DNA from: Zeugodacus cucurbitae
Lineage: Eukaryota > Arthropoda > Insecta > Diptera > Tephritidae
Length of the DNA stretch: 64,000 nt
Assembly: GCF_028554725.1 (NCBI RefSeq)
Contig: NC_071671.1
Coordinates: 5,801,001-5,865,000 of the forward strand
Direction: 5' to 3'
Shown: one piece after another, positions 46,901 through 57,490 of the stretch
Layout: each line of letters begins with the position of its first letter
Position numbering within the stretch: position 1 is the first letter of the stretch
Translations under genes and position numbers: made by a program
The notes under the pieces: generated by a model
The model's database searches: none
The model's input: only the letters and a program-made list of their open reading frames with translations
Told to the model about the DNA's origin: nothing

Positions 46901-49355
46901 ATTATATAAAGGGGATGAGAAGTTAAGAGTTGAAGCAACGAAATGAAGTGGCATTAATGCTAAATATATGTGCAACAGAAATGGAAGGGAAAGTGGAATG
47001 AAGGAGGGAAGTTGTGATATGTTGTGGGCTTGTTGGGTTTATAGAAAATTGTACTGGCCGTTGTAATGAATTTTGTCTACTCACTTACATATATTGCACT
47101 TAATGTCTTAACCGCAGTCAAACATTCACTATAAATAGTGATTTTAATGGAACTCGTGGAAACAATTTAGCTTTCAGTCAGCGTGTTATTGCTTCCCCAA
47201 TTGATCGACGGCTTATTGCGCACATTCATGTTGGCATTTTAGTGCATCAAATGCACCTGTTATGCCAATTAACTACGAACAAATATTCACATATGTATTT
47301 ATATATATGTCTGTATACTGTATTAATTTTCATTCCTTCTCATATGTGTCATAACAACCACCAACGGCACAAACACTTGACATAGCCGACGCGACTTGTC
47401 GAGCTTTATTATGAATATAAGGGAATAAGGGAGAGAGTTGAACTTGACAATATCAGTGTAAGGTACTGCAACAAAACGTCTTTTATTTTTCTACTTAAAA
47501 AGATGGATGTCGTCTTACCACTTGTCGAATTTAATTAAATTGTACCGCACTCTCTTTTTCCGTGACTCGAATCCTAAAAGTATAATTGAGAGAAGCATCA
47601 CCCCTAAGATATTTTTACGAATTAAAGACTACTCTTCATGATAGCTTTCGTCAAAAGGATAAAGCGTCGATAAAATCTTGTCTGAATGTTCGTGATTAAC
47701 TCTCTTTTCAAAGGAGATGTCAAGGGAATTGTATTTATTCAATTTTAGAGAATAGAATTTTAGAATATAGGAGTCCTTATTTTTAAGTGGTAGTATTGGA
47801 TGATTTATAAATAAAACGAGAGATGGATGTCCATTCTTTTTATATCAGATCTTTAGAAAGTATAAACTTGTTCTTGCTTCGACGTTATAACCTATAGATA
47901 CCACATGGAGAACTAACCAAAAATCCACACTTTCATCACATCTTCATAGTAGATCGAGTAGTAGTAGAGATGTCCAGGACAGCCTTATCAAGTGGTTGTA
48001 GGTTTACTCAGTCCAAGAATGTCCACAAAGAGTTAAAATAGGACGATGTAAGAAATTCAAACACACCCACTTTAGTTGTTGTCTGACCCACATCGGAACT
48101 AAGTGCCTTCTCACTCAACTCAGTTATATTACAAAGCAACTAAATCAACAATAATAGTACAACTATCTGCTAAAATAACAAATAAGAAGAAGTATCCCAA
48201 AAAAATTGCCATCCACTACTAGGATTAAAAAGCTAAGCAAATTTTTTGCCCAACTTCAAAACCAACTTTTATGCCTGTCGGAGTAAAACCCCAACTGCAA
48301 TAAGAACCAACGCGACCAATGCAAATACTGTTGCTAACTGCTAAAGGTGAGAAGTGCGGAGAGAGAGAGTAAAGGGGAAATGTAGCACAAAAGTCATAAA
48401 ATTTAGTAAAATACAACAACAAACAAAACAAAACTAAAAGTAAGCACCAGAAAACGAAAACACTTGCAAGACTAAGTGTAAATGAGACTTATGAAAACTA
48501 AGGCTGGGGGCGTAGTGGAACGGAAGGCAAGTGGGCATGTAAGTAAAGTAAGCGTAAGACAAACGAAAGTGTGTCAAAACATAACTTATAGTTGGATTAC
48601 AACAAACAAATACGCTTGTTGGCTTTACTTTGAGAAAGTCCACAATTTGCTCTCGAAACCACTATGGAGTCAACCTAAGGCTCCAGTGTGAGTCCGATTG
48701 CAGCGGTAAGGGAATACTTAAAGCGCAACGCCAAAGCAATGCTGTGACACCAAGATTAGGTTGCGCCATTGCAAAGTACCGTTATATATGAGCGACTGCA
48801 AGAGTTTGCAAAGTCGTGCGGCGGGTTAGTGAGTGTGATAGTGTGTGTGTGTGTGCTGTATAAACAAACATGAAAGCAAACGCAAACAAATGATAAGACT
48901 TTTTAGAGCACTTAAACAACAAGAATGAAAACGATGATGCTGGCGACGATTCGGCCAAAACTTTTAATTCATGTCATTTATACTACTCAGCGAATCTCTG
49001 GAGAGGGAGTGTAAGAGAGCAAGGACAAACACACACTTATACACATACTTAGAAAGTACAAAGTAAGCGCTGTGAAGCGCTGTTTGTATGGGTAAGCAAA
49101 GGAGTGCAGAAGCGCTTGAGTCGGAGTATGTGTGCTTGCTGAGTGCCTGCGTATTTGTGCTGGAAATTTATAGGTCAGGGATCAAAAAGTGAGTTTTAAG
49201 AAAGTTTTTTACGCCAACCAAATAAAACCAAGTAGAATTTTCGTGGTGGAAGCGGGTAAGGAGCATGAGTTTGCTAGTTTTAAATGCACGATTTAGCATT
49301 TAAAGCGAGCAAAAGTTTGTGGCTAAAAACTCACCGGACAGGGATTTCAGGCGCA
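43964..49355. other. Long non-coding stretch
   Basis: No gene, RNA or transposon was recognised. The two longest frames (45191-45592 minus, 133 codons; 46298-46618 minus, 106 codons) have no domain that I can name and are within what AT-rich DNA yields by chance. A GT tract lies at about 48839-48856. A GC-richer patch lies at 44020-44100. Confidence 0.45.
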
Positions 49356-49359
49356 ATGC

Positions 49360-49697
49360 ATGAGTACAATAGCAACAATAAATAATACAACAACAAAAAT
49401 TACAAGAACATACAGAAACGACAAATATGCATACAAAAAAACAACAAAAAAAATACAAAAAAAAACAAAAAAAAATTACAAAAAAACATCAAAATTTACA
49501 AAAACAACAAAAAACTACAAAATCAGCAAAAAATATACAAAAACAAAAAAGTACAGAAATGTCGATAAGTAAAAAAAACAACAACAAAAAGTTCATAAAA
49601 CGAAAGGGAAAAATCCAAAACACTACAAAAGAACGACAAAATATACAAAAACAACAACTAAAAGTTCAAAAACAAGGAAAAGTCAAAAACAACAACA
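49360..49697 (+). repeat. A/C-rich low-complexity tract
   Basis: The plus strand is dominated by runs of A broken by C, in CAA and ACAAAAA words, ending in (AAC)n just before the interspersed repeat begins at 49698. The lysine-rich frames across it are composition artefacts. Confidence 0.85.
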
Positions 49698-50977
49698 ACA
49701 AGTAAGGAAAGGCTAAGTTTGGGTGTCACCGAACATTTTATACTCTCGCAATTTATTTATTTAATTTTATTAGTATAACACCCAATTTGACTCACATATT
49801 CGTCATATATATTGTATATAGTCCATTGAAAGTAGGAAACCCTAATATTATATCGTGGAAGTTAGGTAAAGTTATGACGGAGACATATTATTAAATGTAA
49901 GATATTCCCTATGAATTTCTTCAAAATATCTGAGAGGCTTACCCATATTCCCGGTAAAAAAAATTGGAAGCCCTGAGATCATTATATTCGATATATGGGG
50001 TCTTGAAAATTTATGGTCCGATTTCGACGATTTTTAAAAGGGCGATGCCACACTATAAATGTAGTATTTGTGCAAAGTTCTGTTCCGATATCTTCACTGG
50101 TTCTTACTTTGTATATTGTAAAGTAAACGGTTCAGATCGTCTTCAAAGTTCTGGTTATAGGAAGTAGGCGTGGCTGTGAACCGATTTGGACTATTTTCAC
50201 GACATATAATTGGAAATATTACAATATTGGTTGAGTAATTTCGGAGATATGGTTTTTGACCCATAAGTGGGCGGAACCACGCCCATTTCAAATTTTGTAT
50301 ACCATTTTGGGTACAGCTCTTCTGTACCTTCTTTAAAATGAAATTTAAGATTTCTATTGGCTTTCCTTACTGAATTAAAGCATTTTTAGTAGTTTACAAC
50401 ATAACATTTGTATGGGAGGTGGGGGCGGTTTTAATCCGATTTCCTTCATTTTTGGACTATATAAGGAAATGCCTTCAAAAAAGGACTCCTGAAAATTTCG
50501 TTATTATAGCTTCAGTAGTTTACGAGATATGTACAAAAAACTTAATAGGGGGCGGGGCCACGTCCACTTTCCCAAAACAATTACATCCAAGTATGCCCCT
50601 TCATAGTGCGATCATTCATACCAAATTTTATTTCCATAGCTTTATTTATGGTTATAGCTCTTTATGTGTTTTCGGTTATCGCCATTTTGTGGGCGTGGCA
50701 GTGGTCCGATTCCGCCCGATTCGAACTTAACCTTCTTATGGTGCCAAGGAACAAGCACCAAGTTTCATTAAGATATCTCAATTTTTACTCAAGTTACGGC
50801 TTGCCGGGCGGACGGACGGACAGACAGACATCCGGATTTGAACTTTACTCGTCACCCTGATGACTTTGGTATATATAACCTTTTATCTAACTCGTTTAGT
50901 TTTAGGACTTACAAACAACCGTTATGTGGACAAAACTATAATACTCTCTTAGCAACTTTTGTTGCGGGAGTATAAAA
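49698..50977 (+). mobile_element. Unclassified interspersed repeat Y, copy A
   Basis: This is about 1.28 kb and matches 52897-54007 in the same orientation. It has an inverted terminal match: TTTTATACTCTCGCAA (49736-49751) against TTGCGGGAGTATAAAA (50962-50977), one mismatch in 16, with a 38-bp lead (GGCTAAGTTTGGGTGTCACC) to the left. Other landmarks are GGCGGACGGACGGACAGACA near the right end, TTTGGTATATATAACC, and GC-rich words such as GGGGCGGGGCCACG. A 67-codon frame (49964-50167) has a counterpart in copy B but no known domain. I believe this repeat is widespread in fly genomes, but I cannot name its family. Confidence 0.85.
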
Positions 50978-52150
50978 ACTACCGAAATTTATCACGTATT
51001 AACGCTATGATACTTTATGCGACACTTTAGTGACTTATGCACATGAGAAGTGCGCAAAAATTCAACTCTGTATGTAAGAGGAGTCAACTAGTCCTAGTTT
51101 TGGGACACACACATTGTGTTGAAAACATAAAAAACCATTAAGCGCTTCATTACGGAAAATTAACTTTACGAGCGTTACTCGCAGACATAAACACACATAC
51201 ATACATTTATATGATACACACATACATATAAAAAAAAGAAAGTGAAAGTGGTAAGCTGCATGTACATTATAGATGCGTTGTAGTCTCATGAAAAACACCA
51301 CACACACACACTTTATAGCCATAAAAATAAATAAATTTTCTACGACTAACGGAACTATAACGGGCCACCGCAAAAATGCACATTTGTTCACATTCAAGTT
51401 AATTGCAACCTTGGCTTTCAGGCATAAACACACACACACTCACGAAATAAGCGAAATACAAGCAGCAATAAAAACAAAAGGGCATAATGCCAACGTCTAT
51501 GGAGCGCGCACACAATTCAAGTCAAGAAAATTATTTTTCTAGTCATTTTGTCGCGAGTTATAATTTGCTGTGCAATATGCTTGGCCATTTCAATACAAGT
51601 CGCCACAATATTATTATGTACAAGTGTATGTGTGTGTGAGTGTTTGAGCGCGCTGTCACTGCAAGTTTTAATAAAACCGTCACATTTACTTACAATTAAC
51701 CCTAATAGAGTGTAACTGGTCTCGTGTGCCTTGTGTTGCCAACAGCCTGTAACTGTGTGAGTGTATTTGTAACAGTGTATTTGTGTGTTTCGAAAGCCAT
51801 AAACACAATGAAGACTGCGACAACTTTGCAATGTGCAACACACATTTTGGGTTTTATGTGTGCGCGTTGGACAATGGTCGGTTAAATGGCTTTTGGGTGT
51901 TGCATGTAGTGAGGGCACGAATTTTGTGGCAGCTTAAAGAAAAGTTTATGGCAATGAAATTAAGCACACGAATAGTGAGGTATAGAAGTAGAAGAAATGT
52001 GATATGTATGCAGATAGTAAAACTGCAAGTGAAAAGGGGAGAAGTTGAAATTTTGAGTGGTAAGGGTGGCAATAGTGAGACACAGAGGTGTTTGAAAAGT
52101 TCTTAATAAAGAAAATTAAAGTAAATAGAAATGAGCACAGCAGGTAAGTT
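50978..52150. other. Non-coding stretch
   Basis: No gene was recognised. CA-rich tracts at 51298-51312 and 51426-51440 lie in overlapping frames on both strands, none convincing. Confidence 0.45.
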
Positions 52151-52518
52151 GAAGGGTTGCCAACATTACGAAAATTTAATAATTGAAAATGTATAATAGT
52201 TCTCAAATTTTGATATGAAAGCGTTTAGTATATACCGAATATTTTATTTTTTTTAAACTTTGGAAACAGGGTTGCCTAAATTTAATTATTAAATTTTATA
52301 TTTAATATAAATATTAAATAGGAAATATAGAAATTTTAAAATTTATATATATATTTTTTAAGTGAATATAAAATCTGGAAAACTATAAATTTTAACAGGG
52401 TTGCCAAATACTTAAAAATAATTTTTTTTTGTATAAATGTTTAATTTTTTAATATATTGATCTATAACTTTGCTTCCGCCGTTTTCCAATAGATGTCTCT
52501 AGGGTCAAGCTCAAGCAT

Positions 52519-52748
52519 CGATTAAATCGTTTTTATCGATCTGGGACATTTGTGTCAACATTAACCCAACAAAATATTTGTAGAGATCTGTTTGCATCCC
52601 AAACTTATTCTCAACTGAAAATGTCACTTTTTGAGCCGAATTCTCCATATTTGCGGGAAATTTTGCTTTTCTTTTTTAATTCCAAGAAATGTGCGGCTGA
52701 GGCTCATCGACATTTGTAACCGTTTTTATACAAAGTTGTAGACCTAAT
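52519..52748 (+). repeat. Interspersed repeat X, copy 2
   Basis: This matches 27869-28131 in the same orientation. It keeps CATTTGTGTCAACATTAACC, AGAGATCTGTTTGCATCCC, GTGCGGCTGAGG and TTGTAGACCTAAT. It has an extra stretch around 52632-52675 and lacks part of the right half of copy 1. No coding frame or terminal repeat was seen. Confidence 0.85.
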
Positions 52749-52896
52749 AACATTTTTATTTTTTTAAATAAATATTAAACAAAAAAAGTTATGTATTTGA
52801 ACAGGGTTGCCAAATATTTTATATATAATTTTTTTAAGAATAAAATTAAAATAATACAATTTGTATTTGAAGTTTTGGAGTAAATATTAAATATAA

Positions 52897-54007
52897 ACAA
52901 GTAATGGCGGGCTAAGTTCGTGTGTAACCGAACATTTTAAACTCTCGCAATTTATTTATTTAACTTTATTTATAATATATAATACACAATTTGGCCCACA
53001 TATTCGTCATATATATTGTATAAAGTCCATTGAAAGTTGGAAACCCTAATATTAGGTTAGAAGCACCGAGGTCCTCGTGTTGGATATATGGGGCCTTAAA
53101 AACCTATGGTCCGATTTCGGCGATTTTTAGAATGGGGCTGCCACACTATAAACATAGTATTCGTGCAAAGTGCTGCGCCGATATCTTCACTAGTGCTTAC
53201 TTTATATATTGTAATGTAAACGATTCAGATCGTCTTCAAAGTTCTGGTATATAGGAAGTAGACGTGGTTATGAAGCGGTTTGGCCTATTTTCACAACATA
53301 TCATTGGGATGTAAGGAAACTATTACAAACCAAGTTTCATTGAAATCGGTCGAGTAGTTCTTGAGATATGGTTTTTGACCCATAAGTGGGCGACGCCACG
53401 CCCATTTTCCATTTTGTAAAAAAATCAGAGTGCAGCTTCTATCTGCCATTTCTTATGTGAAATCTAGTGTTTCTGACGTTTTTCGTTAGTGAAAAAAACG
53501 ACTGCAGAAAGTTTGGTTTATATAGCTCTATTGGTTTGCGAGATATTTAGAAAAAACTTAGTATGGGGCGGGGCCACGCCCACTTCCCCAAAAAAATTAC
53601 ATCCAAATATGCCCCTTCATAGTGCGATCCTTCATACCAAATTTTCCATAGCTTTATTTATGGCTTAGTTATGGTACTTTATGTGTTTTCGGTTTTCGCC
53701 ATTTTATGGGCGGGGCAGTGGTCCGATTTTGCTCATTTTCGAAAGCAACCTTCCTATGGTGCCAAGAAATAAGTGTGCCAAGTTTCATCAAGATATCTTA
53801 ATTTTTACTCAAGTTACAGCTTGCACAGACGGACGGACGGACGGACGGACAGACAGACATTCGGATTTGAACTCCACTCTTCTCCCTGATCACTTTGGTA
53901 TATATAACCCTATATCTAACTCGTTTAGTTTTGGGTGTTACATACAACCGTTATGTGAACAAAACTATAATACTCTCTTTAGCAACATTTGTTGCGAAAG
54001 TATAAAA
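52897..54007 (+). mobile_element. Unclassified interspersed repeat Y, copy B
   Basis: This is the second copy of the repeat at 49698-50977. It lacks about 110 bp near the left end that copy A has, and keeps about 50 bp around 53315-53360 (including GTTTCATTGAAATCGGTCG) that copy A lacks. So neither copy is complete and the source element was longer. The left inverted word is TTTTAAACTCTCGCAA and the right one TTGCGAAAGTATAAAA. A 74-codon frame (53030-53254) parallels that of copy A. The GGAC tetramer is more expanded here (about 53830-53850). Confidence 0.85.
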
Positions 54008-54285
54008 ATTATAAATTTTTACAGGGTTGTGTTTAAACTGTAAAAAATTAATTTGAAAAATATCAAAATTTATAAGTCCATATTACATTTTTGCAGGGAT
54101 GTCAATAATTTTATATTTAAACTTTTTGAATAAATAATATATATTAAAAATTTAATATTTTTACAGGGTTACCAATGCTTTATATTTTTATTTTTCAAAG
54201 CAATATTAAATTCACAAAAATTATATATTTGCATTTTTGCGTAAATATGAAATTAGAAAAAATAGAAAACATGATTGGCAACCTT

Positions 54286-56810
54286 TTTATTAAGAATTTT
54301 TAGACGCTCTGAAAACCTTGGCTAGATGTTAAATAAATGAACAAAATGAAGACACTAAAATTGTTGTTAATTACAAAAACTTTCTTTATAATATTTTTTT
54401 TTAATGTATCCTACAATGTATACAAAAATTAAATTTAACACCGATTATTAAAAATTAAACTAAAAAATTAATTTCGCAAAATAAGGGAATTTTGTAATGC
54501 TTAATACTTATTTACACCGAAAAATTTAAGTGAATTCAATAAAAGCACAGATAAAGTCGCTTTAACCCATATACAGAGGTATATCAGTAGTTCTGAAGAA
54601 TCGAATGCATCCACAAACATACTCAGCAGACACCATAAACACATATTAAAATATATACTTATATATGTGTGCATTTATTGTGCCAGATTAACATCGTAAA
54701 AAATATCGTACTATGAAATATGCGATTTCGTTCATTTTAATTGCCTGCTGACCCATAAAAATTCCTCATAAAAATATAGATACGAGCCAGCACAATGTAG
54801 GTGGTACGAGTATATGTAAGTCCCAAGTGACACATCAATTTGAAAACAACTGTGGCAATAATAGGCAAGAAAGCACAAACAGACAAAGGCATCGTAGGAA
54901 AAGTAGGAAAAACAGGCCGCGTGGCGGATATTATTCATATTCAATACATGTACACACCCCCGCCGCCGTCACATTGAATTGAAGAAAATTCAACAAATTG
55001 GATTGATTCAATACATTACCACTGAGGTTGGTCGGACGACGCGCTTACGGTCAGGTAGACACAAAACGTGGAGTGTCAGTTCGGGCACGGGGTGTGTGAG
55101 TTGTGTGTTGTGTGTAGGCGCGTCATAAATTCACTTAATTAAGCTATTTTGTGAGAATTATGATGAGCGACTAAATGGTAATGGGATTTCTGAGTTTTCT
55201 GTTGTACAGTGCTGCGGTTATACATATTTGCTTTTTTTGAGTCATTAATGATGAAATTGTGATGGAAATTAAGGTGCTTAAGTAAAATTACTACAAAGCT
55301 TATATGAAAAGAGGAACTGTGGGAAGAAACTATATGACTAATACTATAAATAGGTTAATTTGGTATATTTATAACATAACGGTAGTTATGGTTTAATTAC
55401 AGTAAATAAATATATGTATGCTAGCATACTTTTAGGCGCTATACATTTTTCGTTCACTTCTTATAATGCATGTAAACTTCTCATGCGGTTTATAGTAATA
55501 TATTAAGAAGAAATTCGGGTTCTCAGACAGTCTTTCTAAACTAGCATAGTCACTATTTTGGTTTGTGTGAATGAAAATGAAAATACAGACGTATTTAAGT
55601 TCTCTAAGCAAGCAACCACTTAGATCTGTCTATACGAACTTGACAATTTGCTTTTGAAGGAATAAAGAAACAACCAACACTACAAGTCAACAACAAGTGA
55701 CTAGAAATACGGTACGTGCAATAAAAAACCATGACACAGCAATAAAAACGTTTTATCTGCGAAAAAATCAGAAAATAATAGAAACAAACACGAAACCGAA
55801 CGCCTAAAATACCACTACTACTAAGATAGGATAGTATAAGAAGCAGACTAAAATTGATAGCTTAAATATATATAAAAAGAATAGAACAATGAGACAACAA
55901 GTCTGGTGTCGGTCGAGCATAGGCATTCACGTGTGCTTGTGTGACATGAGGAAGCTGGACAAATCCCTGGAAAAGCCAACAACTAAGCAGCAAGAAGCAA
56001 GCAATGCAATCTACCATGGAAACATACATACAAATACCTATAAAATACATTAAAAATATAAACAAAAACACATATGAGAAACACACTATGGCAGCACATA
56101 TGCTTGAGAGCACTTAAAAACACCAAACAACACAGATAGCATATGTTAAGGCGCGTGGAAGTACTGATTTTACAAGCCGAATTGTGGGAGTGGCGGCGGC
56201 AGCTGCTATTACGAAAGACCAGTAGAGCAAGCAGCAAAAAACAAAGACGTCAGCAAGAAGTGTGTCGCCTTTTAACTTTATTATTGTATAAACATATATA
56301 TTTGTTTGTTTTTCCGATGCCTTTCAACTATTTTTAGGGCAAATATTGCCTTTGGCCAGGCGCACCCAAGCAGACAAATAACGACTTAAGACAGTGTAAG
56401 TTGAGAAGGGTGGTTTCATGGCGCGCTTAAAACGGATTGCGCCGGCGGCCTGAAGGCGTATACAAATTGCTAGACAAATAAATTTAAGGTGAAAAAAATT
56501 GATACTAATATCAGCGAAGCGGCATTTTAGGCGTTTGACATTTATGTGTGAGGGTACAAAGATTGGGTTTGTTGCGGTAAATTGGAAAATAGCATATAAT
56601 TTTACGCTGTTGTAATTTTCTAAAAACAATATTCAATTACAAGAAATCTCGAGATGCAATTATGTGATCAAATATTAAAAGGATGTTTACTTAAACGAAC
56701 TTTGTAAGAATATATTATGTAGGTGTCTGTAGCTTGCGGCTGTATATTGTATATTTTTTAAATATAACATTATATATTAAATATTATATGTCGTATGAGA
56801 CCAACAATTG
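54286..56810. other. Non-coding stretch
   Basis: No gene was recognised. Frames at 54732-54944 and 55862-56337 have no family signature. Confidence 0.45.
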
Positions 56811-56814
56811 CCCA

Positions 56815-57490
56815 AGCAACATTTTATTTTGCTTTTTTCTAAATTTTGTTGTTGGCAACAAGTTGCAGCAACATTTTTGTAATGAATTTTTGGCAATGTT
56901 ATGACATAAAAATCTATATTTTATAATGTTTTTTGAAACCAGCAACATTTCACAATTGCAACATGTTGAAGAGCATAATTTTTACTTATAAATATGTTTC
57001 AAGAATAGTTTTTGAAATTTATCGCGAAAATATTCAAATTTTATTGCAGTTATGATTAAAACTGCAGTTTTTGTATTGTTGTTGCTCAACATTTGTGTCT
57101 GCAACATTTTATTAGCAACATGTTGCTTAAACAAATGAATGTGTTTGTATATATTAACTTGTATATACTTTTTTTTGAGTTTTTTCATAATTATTTTTAA
57201 AGTACGGCATTATTTTTACTGCAACATGTCGCCCAACATTTTGTTAGCAACATGTTGCTAAACAAATAACTTAATAAGATTTAATTCAGCTTATAATGCG
57301 ATGATTTTTTTACCGCAACATGTTGTTAACCAACATTTGTGTCTGCAACATTTTTCAGCAACATGTTTCCTTAAACAAATGTTTTCATAAAATTTAATTT
57401 TTTTAAACTTTTTTTTAATTTTTTTCCTTTCAAAATACTGGTACTACGTAAGAATTTTTACCGCAACATGTTATTAGCAACATTTATTAA
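56815..57490 (+). repeat. Array built on the palindrome GCAACATGTTGC
   Basis: The exact palindrome occurs at 57115-57126 and 57247-57258. Close forms occur at about 56958, 57221, 57315, 57358 and 57463. The companion words CAACATTTGTGTCTGCAACA (about 57087 and 57330) and TTAAACAAATG after the palindrome are also repeated. Units are about 105-132 bp long and diverge leftward from 57060. No coding frame. Confidence 0.8.

Larger units (their letters stand above)
52151..54285 (+). repeat. AGGGTTGCCAA array interrupted by two insertions
   Basis: The core AGGGTTGCC or a close variant occurs at about 52153, 52268, 52397, 52803, 54023, 54095 and 54165, with a complementary TTGGCAACC at about 54273. 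Near cores are spaced 115, 129, then 72 and 70 bp. The 405-bp gap (52397-52803) contains repeat X. The 1220-bp gap (52803-54023) contains repeat Y copy B (1111 bp), leaving 109 bp. Unit sequence around the core is A/T-rich (TTTTA before the core, AAATATTTTA after it). Confidence 0.68.

Noticed and set aside
49427..49705. A lysine- and glutamine-rich 92-codon frame
   Set aside because: It is the translation of an A/C-rich low-complexity tract.
53822..53857. GGAC/CAGA tetramer run as an independent microsatellite
   Set aside because: It is also present in copy A at the same place, so it is part of repeat Y, only expanded.
49698..54007. The two copies of repeat Y as LTRs of a single retrotransposon
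   Set aside because: The 1.9 kb between them has no gag or pol similarity and contains array units and another repeat, and the copies differ by large independent deletions. Two separate insertions fit better.
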